Source of the DNA: a bacterium
Lineage (GTDB): Bacteria > Zhuqueibacterota > QNDG01 > JAFGCO01
Assembly: GCA_016930535.1 (NCBI GenBank)
Contig: JAFGGN010000103.1
Coordinates: 1 to 47,323 of the forward strand
Length of the DNA stretch: 47,323 bases
Direction: 5' to 3'
Part shown: positions 16,150 to 24,028 of the stretch, piece by piece
Layout of the letters: each line of letters starts with the position of its first letter
Numbering within the stretch: the first letter of the stretch is position 1
Notes under the pieces: generated by a model
The model's database searches: none
Seen by the model: only the letters and a program-made list of their open reading frames with translations
Told to the model about the DNA's origin: nothing
Position numbers and translations under genes: made by a program

Positions 16150-17472
16150 ATGAAACGTCCCGCAAGTGCCGCATATCTCGAGGAGTTCCGGAAATATGTA
16201 ATCATGGAACCATATCCCTTCGTTCTCGATCTGAAAAAATCCAAAGGCATGTGGCTGACTACAGTGGACGGAGACCGCATTTTCGACTGGGCGGGATTTT
16301 ACGGTTCCAAACTGATCGGATTAAATCATCCGCGCATGTTTGAAAAGGACTACCTGGACAGGCTGATTACCGCAGCGAATAACCGGATTGCCAATCCGGA
16401 TTTTCTGACGCCCGAATGCGTGGCATATTACCGTAAACTTCGTGAATACGCGCCCCGTTGTATGCTGAATCCGCATCTTGAAATATACGCGGTGAATTCC
16501 GGTGCGGAGGCGGTGGAAAATCTGTCCAAGTATTTCATCAATCTGTATGATGCCAAGTGTGCGGAACGGAAAATACCGGTACGCACCCGCCGGATGATTT
16601 ATTTCGATCAGGCTTTTCACGGCCGGACCATATTCACATTGAACATCACGCAGCTTTCGGATTCACCCGTGATCACGAAGGATTTCAGGGGCATGGTCAT
16701 GGGCAATATCCGGGTGCCGTTTCCCGCACAGGACAGCAGCCGTTCCGAACATGAAAATGATGAAATAACGGAAAAATGCCTGGGACATATCCGGAACGTT
16801 CTGTTGGAATACGGTGATGAAATCGTGGGAATCATCGTGGAACCCATTCAGAGCGCGGGCGGGCACAGAACCGCGTCCCCTCTTTTTTATCAGAATCTCA
16901 GCAGACTCGCCCATGAATTTGACGTGTATCTGGGCTTCGACGAGGTACAGACTGCAGGCGGGCAATGCGGTTCGTTTTTCCTGGTTGACAGTTTCGGTCT
17001 GCCATTTCCGCCACAGGGAATCGCCACGGGCAAGAAACTCGCCAACGGTGTGGTTTATATGCTCGAGCCCATGAAGGACCTGGGAATTCTGGATTCAACA
17101 TGGGGGGGAAGCCTGACGGACATGGTCCGTTTCGTACAGGAAATGACAATCGTTGAAGATGAAAAACTGCTCGAATCCGTGGCTGAAAAATCCGGTATTC
17201 TCAGACGGGGTCTCGAGGAAATTTCAGGGGAGCTTCCGGGAAGGATTCACAATATACGTGGTGCGGGACTGTATCAGGGATTTTCACTGTATTCCCCGGC
17301 ATCCCTCAAAAAGCTGGTCAAAACCGCGCTCAGGGATGAGAAGCTGCTTCTTCTTGAAAGCGGAACGGACGCCATCCGTTTCAGACCCGTGCTGGATGTC
17401 ACCGTTGCGGAAATTCATCTGATGCTGGACATGCTGAGGCGGTGTCTGGCCCGGCTGCAGCCCTCCCAATAA
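16150..17472 (+). CDS. lat: L-lysine 6-aminotransferase
   Basis: This 440-residue class III PLP-dependent aminotransferase transfers the epsilon-amino group of lysine to 2-oxoglutarate, giving aminoadipate semialdehyde. Family marks distinguish it from ornithine or acetylornithine transaminases: QAFHGRTIFTLNIT, VEPIQSAGGHR, FDEVQTAGG, STWGGSLTDMVR and RFRPVLDVT match actinobacterial Lat closely. The Schiff-base lysine lies in GKKLANG (K295 or K296). The ATG at 16150 is preferred over one at 16135 because GGAG sits nine bases before it. It is a single rightward gene between leftward blocks, with a palindrome upstream and a hairpin at its end. No lysine-pathway partner, such as the semialdehyde dehydrogenase, is nearby. 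It could serve lysine catabolism or osmolyte synthesis. Confidence 0.9.
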   Translation: MKRPASAAYLEEFRKYVIMEPYPFVLDLKKSKGMWLTTVDGDRIFDWAGFYGSKLIGLNHPRMFEKDYLDRLITAANNRIANPDFLTPECVAYYRKLREYAPRCMLNPHLEIYAVNSGAEAVENLSKYFINLYDAKCAERKIPVRTRRMIYFDQAFHGRTIFTLNITQLSDSPVITKDFRGMVMGNIRVPFPAQDSSRSEHENDEITEKCLGHIRNVLLEYGDEIVGIIVEPIQSAGGHRTASPLFYQNLSRLAHEFDVYLGFDEVQTAGGQCGSFFLVDSFGLPFPPQGIATGKKLANGVVYMLEPMKDLGILDSTWGGSLTDMVRFVQEMTIVEDEKLLESVAEKSGILRRGLEEISGELPGRIHNIRGAGLYQGFSLYSPASLKKLVKTALRDEKLLLLESGTDAIRFRPVLDVTVAEIHLMLDMLRRCLARLQPSQ

Positions 17473-17494
17473 ACGGGCGGGCCAGCCGGTTTAT
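17469..17494. terminator. Bidirectional hairpin between convergent genes
   Basis: ATAAACGGGC (17469-17478) pairs with GCCGGTTTAT (17485-17494) with one mismatch. It lies between the stops of lat and the leftward S41 gene. Confidence 0.55.
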
Positions 17495-17497
17495 CCT

Positions 17498-18829
17498 TTA
17501 TCTGTCCTGATCGATGCGTTTCAGCGCATATTCCAGGCATCTGTCATGATCATTCAACACATCCCCGATGGTCAATTTGACCTCAAAGTCCGGTTTCACG
17601 CTGTCAATCCTGTTTTCCGCACAGGGAAAGTGATATGTGGACATCGATGAATAACAATTTATCTGCGTGTTGGGCAGTTGAAACCGGGTCAGATCCCCGT
17701 TGCTGATCAGGGGCTGAGAGGCTTCTTCACCCACAAGCGGGGCCAGATGGTTGCACTTGACGGCCGAAACAAAATACACGGCCGCCGAATAGGTCTCACG
17801 ATTCATGAGAACATAGGTCTTGCCTTTGAAGAAATTGTTACGTTTTACCGGCTTGATCGGGGGATAATCCATGATCAGGACACCGTCCTTGATAATTCCC
17901 CTGGATTTATTCTCATCGATGTAATCCCGGTTTGCCGCACTGATCTTTACTTCCTTCCTCATCTGTTCGTAGGGCTGGTCGGTCAGGTAGCTCAATAACG
18001 AATCCACGAGAGAGGTAAATCCTCCGCCGCTTCTTTTGTCTATGATCAGGTATTCCGTTTTATTGTCCTTTAAAACACCGAACACGGAATCGATGGTGGC
18101 CATAAAAAAATCAGGACGTCTGAATTTCTCGATATACAGGTAAGCCACATCATTTCCCAGCATTTTAAAATCGAACATCGGCCGGCCTTCGGAGCGGAAA
18201 CGATCGGTGATTGTACCTGGGACACAGACACTGTCGATCACTCCGTTTTGATTGAGAACCAGGCTGAATTCCCTGAAATTGCCGTAAACCAGGCGATAAT
18301 ACAGGTGAAATTCCTCTGACATTCTTTGATAAAGTCTGGACAGACTCTCATGAGGGATATATCCGGATAATTGATGCATGATTTCCGGGGCCCCTTTTCC
18401 ATTGATCGTTTCAATGACCGTTCCCTTTTGAATCCGACCATCGGAGGACAAATTCTCCGTGATATAGATTTGATTTTCGAGTATAATTACCCTGAAAGGG
18501 AAAAAGGGCGCTTCGATTTCAGGACCGATCGTTCCGTCGAACCGCAAAGCCGTGTGGCCGTCGACACATATGACAGGCTGCATGATTTTAAAAAAATCAT
18601 ACGTTGACAGGGGCCGGACGATTGAATTTTTTATGCTGTCGATTTTTGCTGCGAAGTTGCTGTCAGAAAGCAAACGATGAAATTCCGGATGAGTATCGTC
18701 CAAAGACTGCAGCAGAAAATCGATATCTTCCGTGATTTTACCGGGTTCGAAAAGGGGAACGGCATTGTCCTGCCCGAAAAATGCCGGAATGCAAACAAGG
18801 CACCAGGCGATGATCATGAATGTTTTCAT
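17498..18829 (-). CDS. Secreted S41-family serine peptidase
   Basis: The protein has 443 residues with a signal peptide (1-19, cut near FFGQ). An N-terminal helical region (about 30-90) precedes the S41 fold. The catalytic serine is probably S348 in RETYSAAVYF, and the preceding strand LIIDKRSGGGFTSLV is the usual core. A typical PDZ domain is not obvious, though VIETINGKGAPEIM near 135 resembles part of one. It lacks a sorting domain, so it is probably periplasmic. Its ATG overlaps the stop of the CE15 gene (ATGA, 18829-18826), so the two are co-translated. It may process or degrade peptides in the envelope. A specific link to the esterase is not evident. Confidence 0.82.
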   Translation of the reverse strand: MKTFMIIAWCLVCIPAFFGQDNAVPLFEPGKITEDIDFLLQSLDDTHPEFHRLLSDSNFAAKIDSIKNSIVRPLSTYDFFKIMQPVICVDGHTALRFDGTIGPEIEAPFFPFRVIILENQIYITENLSSDGRIQKGTVIETINGKGAPEIMHQLSGYIPHESLSRLYQRMSEEFHLYYRLVYGNFREFSLVLNQNGVIDSVCVPGTITDRFRSEGRPMFDFKMLGNDVAYLYIEKFRRPDFFMATIDSVFGVLKDNKTEYLIIDKRSGGGFTSLVDSLLSYLTDQPYEQMRKEVKISAANRDYIDENKSRGIIKDGVLIMDYPPIKPVKRNNFFKGKTYVLMNRETYSAAVYFVSAVKCNHLAPLVGEEASQPLISNGDLTRFQLPNTQINCYSSMSTYHFPCAENRIDSVKPDFEVKLTIGDVLNDHDRCLEYALKRIDQDR

Positions 18830-21168
18830 TTGATTAAAATCATTTTTTTTGACTGAATGAAATCCCCTGATTCGATTCTGTATACATAGACGCCGCTGGG
18901 CAGATGGTTTGCATCTATAAGAATGTCATGATAACCCGCCTGGAGATTTTTGTGGACCGGCGTCATGATTTCCTTGCCCAAAAGGTCGAAAACCGTAATT
19001 TTCGTCAGGGCCGTTTTCGTCAGGGCGAACCGGATATTTGTCACCGGATTGAACGGATTGGGATTGTTCTGATTGATTGCATAGGCGGTCGGCATTGTTT
19101 CCTCCCGAACGGCTGTCACGGTGACGGAAACCTCGTTGCTGTATTCCGATTCGGCTGTCCCTTTGTAGGCTTTTACACGGTAAATATAGGTTTGACCCTG
19201 GACCGCATCGTGATCGATATATTCGGTCGCGCTTCCCTTTACCGTATCGATGACCGTAAAGGAAAGGTCTTCGCCCGGCCTGCGTTCAATCACATATCCG
19301 TCCTCGACATCCGAGTTGTCCTTCCAGGTGACCGTGATTTCACCGGTTCCGCTGTTTCTCAGCTTGATGCTCGACGGTGCGATGACGATGGTGAAATCCC
19401 ATACGTCGCTCCAGGGACCGGATCCGCCTATATTCATCCCTGCAACTCTCCAGTAGTATTTTTGCCCTTCGACCGTTCCGGTCAGTGTTTTAAGCGTATC
19501 GGATGCGGTAGCGGACATGTGTATCGTAGCGAAGTCCGGGTCCTCAGATACCTGGACCAGATAGGCATCTGTATTTGGTATCTTTCTCCACTGGTATTTG
19601 ATGTAATTCGCCTGTCTTGCCATTGCCGTGGCGGAAACCGGCTGTGCTTTGGCCGGTAATGTGATATACGTCGCAAAGTCCGACAATATGCTCCAGGGGC
19701 CCGGAGAACCCGTGCTGTTTTTGGCCTGGATCCGCCAGTAGTATTTTTTAGCGAAAGACAGGCCGGTGACCGTTCTTGTGGTATCGGTCAATGAATCACT
19801 GATCACGGTCGTTTGAAATACCGGGTCCGAGGATAATTGGAAATAGTATTTCTCTCCATCCTCCGCCCGGTTCCAGACAAAGGTGAGGGACGTATCCAGC
19901 TGTGTCTGATGATTGGGAGGATCAACCAGCAATGCCCTTCCGTAATAGGATGTGCCGTTGGAAAGCGACGGCGTGGTCCATGTGATCCATGGGGTCAGGT
20001 CGGTGTTATACGGACTGGTTGAAATTTCCGTGTCCGTCCCGTCGTTTCCAAGAAGGAATTTCTCCACGAAGGCCTCGATTTCCGGCACCTGGCTGTTCGG
20101 GATCGCGCAGTGCATATGTCCGCCGATAATGCTGAAGCCGAACCGGTCGGGAACACCGAGCGCCTTCCACACTTCCTTCGCGGCGAGACTGCCCACATGA
20201 CCGGATTCGTCCGCAAGCCATTCATAATCGGGATTTCCGGTAACGATCAGGGCTCGCGGCGCTACCATGGCCATCAGTTCATGATGGTCATACGGCAGTT
20301 TGGGAACGGCACTGGCAAATTTAAACAGATCTTCGACGAACCATGCGTGACTCGTGTTGCCCAGGGTTTCCACCTGTCCCAGGGTTTCCGATACCCGCCA
20401 GGTCGTGTATCCCCCTCCGCCCGATTCCTGGGCGATTGTCAGTGCGATGCGTGTGTCAAAGGCTCCGGCGAAAAGCGCCATTTTACCGGCAAAGGAGCAG
20501 CCGGTCACAGCCAGGTGTTCCAGATCGATATTTAAATCCGGCGACACCAGTTCCAGCCCGTCTATCAGGCGGCTGATGCCCCAGGACCAGGCGCTGTAAG
20601 CACCTATATAAGTCAGATCGGGGTAGAGGCGGTTGATCGGTTCGCTGCCGCGGTTTTGCGTATGGGCCATGACCTGTGAATAATTGAACGGAATTTGTGC
20701 AATGTTTCGGCTGGTAAAGATATCCGGGGGCAGACTGCCCGTGCCTGAACCGATTCCGATCACGGCCGGAAAGGGCCCCTCGCCCTCGGGAAGTATAACA
20801 ACCGATGTCAGTGTGAGTGTGTTTCCGTTCACGGTGATGTTCACTTTGAGTGTGTCGTCCTGAAAGCTGGCCGTGATGTTGTCCGGCCGGCCGGGCTTTT
20901 CTCCGATTTCATAGTGCTGGATCTCGGCCCCGATCTCTGCACGGCGGTACCGCCAGTCCGACAGGGTCTCGATGCGCCCCCTGCCGTCGGACCATGCGAA
21001 CGGATCGGGTAATGCCCCGATATCGGGGAGGTCATCGATTGAGACCATATACGGTGCCGGCCAGTCCGCACCGGTGTTTTCAACATCGTACACCAGGGGC
21101 ATTTCCTGGGCCGGCAAACCCGTGAAAAGTATCAGAAAAGTGAATGGAATGATAACGCTTTTCATCAC
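18826..21168 (-). CDS. Secreted CE15 glucuronoyl esterase with Fn3 domains and sorting domain
   Basis: The 780-residue protein has a signal peptide (1-20, cut near LPAQ). Residues about 25-375 match carbohydrate esterase family 15, which cuts the ester between lignin alcohols and the 4-O-methyl-glucuronic acid of xylan. Catalytic elements are S225 in TGCSFAGK, E248 in AQESGGGG, GNPDYEWL and the histidine motif GGHMHC. In CE15 the nucleophile motif is GCSRxGK; here the arginine that helps form the oxyanion site is F226. Three Fn3-like domains follow (about 405-495, 500-595, 600-690), each with a YYW(R)-type or YIYRVKAY-type strand. The C-terminus is a sorting domain (NPNPFNPVTNIRF...SKKMILIK). 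It overlaps the S41 gene by four bases. Activity is likely but should not be assumed given the substitution. Confidence 0.85.
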   Translation of the reverse strand: MMKSVIIPFTFLILFTGLPAQEMPLVYDVENTGADWPAPYMVSIDDLPDIGALPDPFAWSDGRGRIETLSDWRYRRAEIGAEIQHYEIGEKPGRPDNITASFQDDTLKVNITVNGNTLTLTSVVILPEGEGPFPAVIGIGSGTGSLPPDIFTSRNIAQIPFNYSQVMAHTQNRGSEPINRLYPDLTYIGAYSAWSWGISRLIDGLELVSPDLNIDLEHLAVTGCSFAGKMALFAGAFDTRIALTIAQESGGGGYTTWRVSETLGQVETLGNTSHAWFVEDLFKFASAVPKLPYDHHELMAMVAPRALIVTGNPDYEWLADESGHVGSLAAKEVWKALGVPDRFGFSIIGGHMHCAIPNSQVPEIEAFVEKFLLGNDGTDTEISTSPYNTDLTPWITWTTPSLSNGTSYYGRALLVDPPNHQTQLDTSLTFVWNRAEDGEKYYFQLSSDPVFQTTVISDSLTDTTRTVTGLSFAKKYYWRIQAKNSTGSPGPWSILSDFATYITLPAKAQPVSATAMARQANYIKYQWRKIPNTDAYLVQVSEDPDFATIHMSATASDTLKTLTGTVEGQKYYWRVAGMNIGGSGPWSDVWDFTIVIAPSSIKLRNSGTGEITVTWKDNSDVEDGYVIERRPGEDLSFTVIDTVKGSATEYIDHDAVQGQTYIYRVKAYKGTAESEYSNEVSVTVTAVREETMPTAYAINQNNPNPFNPVTNIRFALTKTALTKITVFDLLGKEIMTPVHKNLQAGYHDILIDANHLPSGVYVYRIESGDFIQSKKMILIK

Positions 21169-21581
21169 AGTCTCCTCGATGAGTATCGGTTTTTATCCTT
21201 TTGAATGTACAAAAATTTTCAGCACATAAAAAGTCATTTCAGAGTGAATGCGGAATCGTATCATCACCGCGTTTGGCGGTGAATCATTTACTCCTGAAAC
21301 AGGAGATGCCCTTTTAAACGTTATCGGGTCTTCTTTTTCAGCCAATAAACAGATTCGATTATATTGGCACAGCAGGATCAGGAAGCCTATCCTGCCAACC
21401 GAAGAAATGAATATGGCCGATATGATTGGATTAGCTTCCGATTCTGACATCATGGACATGCAACTTAACCAGATTATGGGCGTATATGCCGGGGCGGATT
21501 GCATCCACGATTCAGGGGACAGCCCGGAACCGGGATTGTTCATCAAACAGGTCCAGCTGCCGAAAGTTGTATCAAGTCATT
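21169..21581. other. 413-bp stretch without a recognisable gene
   Basis: Two overlapping frames are open: a rightward one from 21248 (139 codons, running into the next gene) and a leftward one from 21546 to 21193 (117 codons). Neither shows a family motif, signal peptide or good ribosome binding site. One or both may be chance or remnants. The segment also contains the leader of the CE15 gene. Confidence 0.4.
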
Positions 21582-22265
21582 TTAATTGTCATCACGCCAT
21601 AGCCCCGGTTCATTTTCATACGGGGCCTGATCAATGTCTATACCGTTCTTTTTGCAATACTGCCTGATCAGGCTGTTTACGATGAAAATAATGAGCCATA
21701 CCGGCATCTGTTTTTGCCCGGTCTTTCTTGCTTTTTCGGGAACCGGCAGACCGCCGGATATGGCTTTTGCGGTCATGATTATTGCTTTCCTTATGTTTTT
21801 CATCATATCGCCGGTCTCTTCCAGGGGATTCCCCTTGATCTCTCCCGCTCCAGGCAGCGTGAGGTCCCCGTACCAGATGAATCCCATTTCGTCCGAAAAA
21901 TTACGGCATATCTTTTGGGCAGTCGAACCGCCTGTAGGCGCCTCGAATTGCAGAATCGATACAAATTTTCTTGTTTTTACAGTCAAGTCATCTTTTCGTT
22001 GATGAATCATTTGAAAGAAATACATCACCGGTGCCGGCAGTGACAGGTTATATTTTGGCGAACACAGCACAATCAGATCGGCATGATCGATATGATCGAA
22101 AATTAGATCGTCATTTATTATATCCGGCACACGGGAAGACAGCTGCAGCTGTTTAATTGAATGATTTTTGTTCTCAATATGTCGAGAAATAAATGTAAGG
22201 ATTGAGTTCGAGGTTGTTTTATTCCCCCGGTAACTTCCGGACAGCAACAATATTTCCGATTTCAT
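21582..22265 (-). CDS. Flavodoxin-fold NAD(P)H-dependent oxidoreductase with C-terminal membrane-like segment
   Basis: This 227-residue protein begins with the FMN-phosphate loop LLSGSYRGNKTTSNS of the NADPH-dependent FMN reductase/flavodoxin_2 class. It continues with ADLIVLCSPKYNLSLPAP, the second flavin contact. Residues about 180-200 (MPVWLIIFIVNSLIRQYC) are hydrophobic and may tether it to the membrane. The ATG at 22265 overlaps the stop of the upstream flavoprotein gene (ATGA), which decides the start over an in-frame ATG six codons earlier. It is the last of three consecutive flavodoxin-fold genes. It probably moves electrons from NAD(P)H to a quinone or metal acceptor; the substrate is unknown. 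Confidence 0.75.
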   Translation of the reverse strand: MKSEILLLSGSYRGNKTTSNSILTFISRHIENKNHSIKQLQLSSRVPDIINDDLIFDHIDHADLIVLCSPKYNLSLPAPVMYFFQMIHQRKDDLTVKTRKFVSILQFEAPTGGSTAQKICRNFSDEMGFIWYGDLTLPGAGEIKGNPLEETGDMMKNIRKAIIMTAKAISGGLPVPEKARKTGQKQMPVWLIIFIVNSLIRQYCKKNGIDIDQAPYENEPGLWRDDN

Positions 22266-22834
22266 TGTACAGTGTTTACCCAATTTAGAATTTTTTTCTG
22301 TATCAGTGGCTGATCATTCTCCGCGCCGTCGTCCAGAGTACAGACATGTGAATCTGCGTAGGGTACATCCCAAAGCGTGGAAATCCGGCTGATGTACTCT
22401 TTAAATAATTTTTCCTTTTCTTTGTCCTGTTCTTTCTGTATTCCTATTCCCAGAACAGCCGGTCTTTTTTTATACCGCATGATGTGCCCGACGTCATTGC
22501 CCCTTTTTTTAAGAGGAGCGGTAAACAGCGCCGGCAGAAGCCGGTCGACCACCTTTTTTAATTGAAAGGAGAATCCGCCGAAGACAACATCGGTCATGAA
22601 TATCACGAGATCGCTATGGACAAAGGTTGGATAGATGAATTTCATATCATCATTCAATATGCAATATCCGGGATTCATATTGTCCATGTTCCAGACACAG
22701 GACATGCAACCGGCACAATGAAGGATATGCTGCTCATTTAACCGGATATGAATAACCTGACTTCCATCCGGTAAAAGGACTTCAATATTTTTAATGCCGG
22801 GGCCATCACAACCGTTAAAAATCAGGATTTTCAA
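22262..22834 (-). CDS. Iron-sulfur flavoprotein-like NADPH-dependent FMN reductase
   Basis: The protein has 190 residues of flavodoxin-like fold. Cysteines in HCAGCMSCVWN followed by PGYCILNDDM give the compact C-x2-C-x2-C...C pattern of iron-sulfur flavoproteins (Isf), which bind a 4Fe-4S cluster next to FMN. The segment VVFGGFSFQLKKVVDRLLP is the second flavin-binding loop of the family. The phosphate-binding N-terminus (FNGCDGPG) is shorter than usual. It starts 24 bases after the stop of the third flavodoxin gene and ends in an ATGA overlap with the next, so an operon is likely. The role would be one- or two-electron transfer or detoxification of oxidants, inferred from the family. Confidence 0.75.
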   Translation of the reverse strand: MKILIFNGCDGPGIKNIEVLLPDGSQVIHIRLNEQHILHCAGCMSCVWNMDNMNPGYCILNDDMKFIYPTFVHSDLVIFMTDVVFGGFSFQLKKVVDRLLPALFTAPLKKRGNDVGHIMRYKKRPAVLGIGIQKEQDKEKEKLFKEYISRISTLWDVPYADSHVCTLDDGAENDQPLIQKKILNWVNTVQ

Positions 22835-22858
22835 TGGGTATGCCCTGTTCCGTTTGAT

Positions 22859-23386
22859 TTAATTCCTGATATAGCTGTTGAAATCTTCAATCAATGGTTT
22901 GATATACTCACGATTGATATTGTCTTTTGCGATTTTTATATCATTTTTCATTTCCGCTTTTGCTTCGGGATTTTTTTCGATGAGAATGCCGATTTTCATC
23001 ATCAGTTTATGAAATCCGGATAAATCCTCATATCGCATTTTGCCCCCGAATTGATAGGTTTGAGCGTTATTCAGAAGCGATTCGGGAAGGCTCACTTTAA
23101 AAATATTGTCCAGTTCTCTGGCGCCTGGTTTTGCACCCGATACGGAATAGACAAAGAGTTTTTTGTTTTTTAACAGAGGTTCTTTCTTGGCAAGCCATTT
23201 TGAAATGATGAGCCTGTGTGCCATAACGAACGAACCGATGATCAGGAAATCGGATGCCTGCAACTCCGAATCGGTGACTTCCCTGTAACTTCGGATTTCG
23301 GCATCGATTTCATCTGATATCCATTCAGCATATTTTTTTGTAGTTCCGTAGGCCGTAAAATAAATAATGATTCCTTTCTGATTCAT
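22859..23386 (-). CDS. Flavodoxin-domain protein related to HemG
   Basis: This 175-residue protein starts with the flavodoxin FMN loop YFTAYGTTKKYAEWI and continues with FLIIGSFVMAHRL. Its C-terminal part has GGKMRYEDLSGFHKLMMKIG, the insertion typical of flavodoxin_5/HemG-type protoporphyrinogen oxidases. Similar proteins occur far outside haem synthesis, and no haem gene is nearby, so the substrate is uncertain. AAGGA lies about ten bases upstream of the ATG. It is the first gene of a three-gene flavoprotein operon. Confidence 0.75.
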   Translation of the reverse strand: MNQKGIIIYFTAYGTTKKYAEWISDEIDAEIRSYREVTDSELQASDFLIIGSFVMAHRLIISKWLAKKEPLLKNKKLFVYSVSGAKPGARELDNIFKVSLPESLLNNAQTYQFGGKMRYEDLSGFHKLMMKIGILIEKNPEAKAEMKNDIKIAKDNINREYIKPLIEDFNSYIRN

Positions 23387-23407
23387 CGGTCGCGTCCTTT
23401 CTTAATT

Positions 23408-23987
23408 TTATTGAGCCATCGAATCCAGGATGCTACAGGCTTCTTCCATTTCTTCCTTTGAAAGTTTGCCGTCCTTGTCAAAATCGAACGTTTTCAGCAG
23501 AAGGTTTTTCCTCTGGCTGCTGTTTTCCGAATAGAGCGCCTTCCGCTCGGTTTTGTTTTCATTGTATAACCCTTGCCGTTCAGCGCTGTTTTCATTGTAA
23601 AGCGCCTGAATCATCTCCTTGCTGCTGGCTGTTTTCGTTAAAAAGAGTGCTGCCTGCCGTGCCACCGGCTTCTGTTGTGCCGGCTGCATTTTCCGAAGAG
23701 GTACTGGTTTCGCTGCCACGAACGTCATCGCGGCGATCGGCCTTGCGCTCTCCCTGTCTGTTCGTTCTACGGTTAATTTTCCGATCGGTTTCACGCTCAC
23801 TCTGATCGGAGCCATCTCCTCGTAAAGAATCCCGCCGTGCCGCTTTGCGGTCTGTCTCCCTGCCCGTCCTGCGATCTATTTTGCGGTCGGTGCTGTTCTC
23901 GTTGCCAGGAGCATCCTGTGCATAAACCGGAATGACAACGGACAAACAGAAGAGAATACCTGTCAGAATCAGAAAATGCCTTTTCAT
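23408..23987 (-). pseudogene. Secreted Arg/Asp-rich repeat protein with EF-hand, interrupted by a frameshift
   Basis: Two overlapping leftward frames are parts of one gene. The first (23987-23592) has a strong AAGGAGG ribosome site, a signal peptide (1-23, VYAQ) and charged repeats (DRKIDRRTGRETDRK, DRKINRRTNRQGERK), and ends with LFNENS. The second frame carries the continuing repeat LYNENSAERQG, LYNENKTERKA, LYSENSSQRKN. It ends with a perfect EF-hand loop DFDKDGKLSKEE (D1, D3, D5, G6, L8, E12). The repeats cross from frame one to frame two around 23610-23640. A single extra base there (near CAAGGAGATGATTC on the minus strand) would explain it. This may be a true mutation, an assembly error, or less likely programmed +1 frameshifting, as no recognised slippery site was seen. 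Intact, it would be a periplasmic calcium-binding protein of about 190 residues. Confidence 0.75.
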
Positions 23988-24028
23988 AATGACCTCCTTG
24001 TTAAGTCATGTTTAGCCTGGTAAAGAGT

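Noticed and set aside
21364..21379. TTGGCAC as a further sigma-54 promoter
   Set aside because: No TTGC at the required spacing (GATCA instead).
23646..23815. Separate gene start at 23815 for the EF-hand frame
   Set aside because: The first 55 residues of that frame lie under the signal-peptide gene's repeats and look like out-of-frame sequence. Only the part after about 23640 is meaningful.
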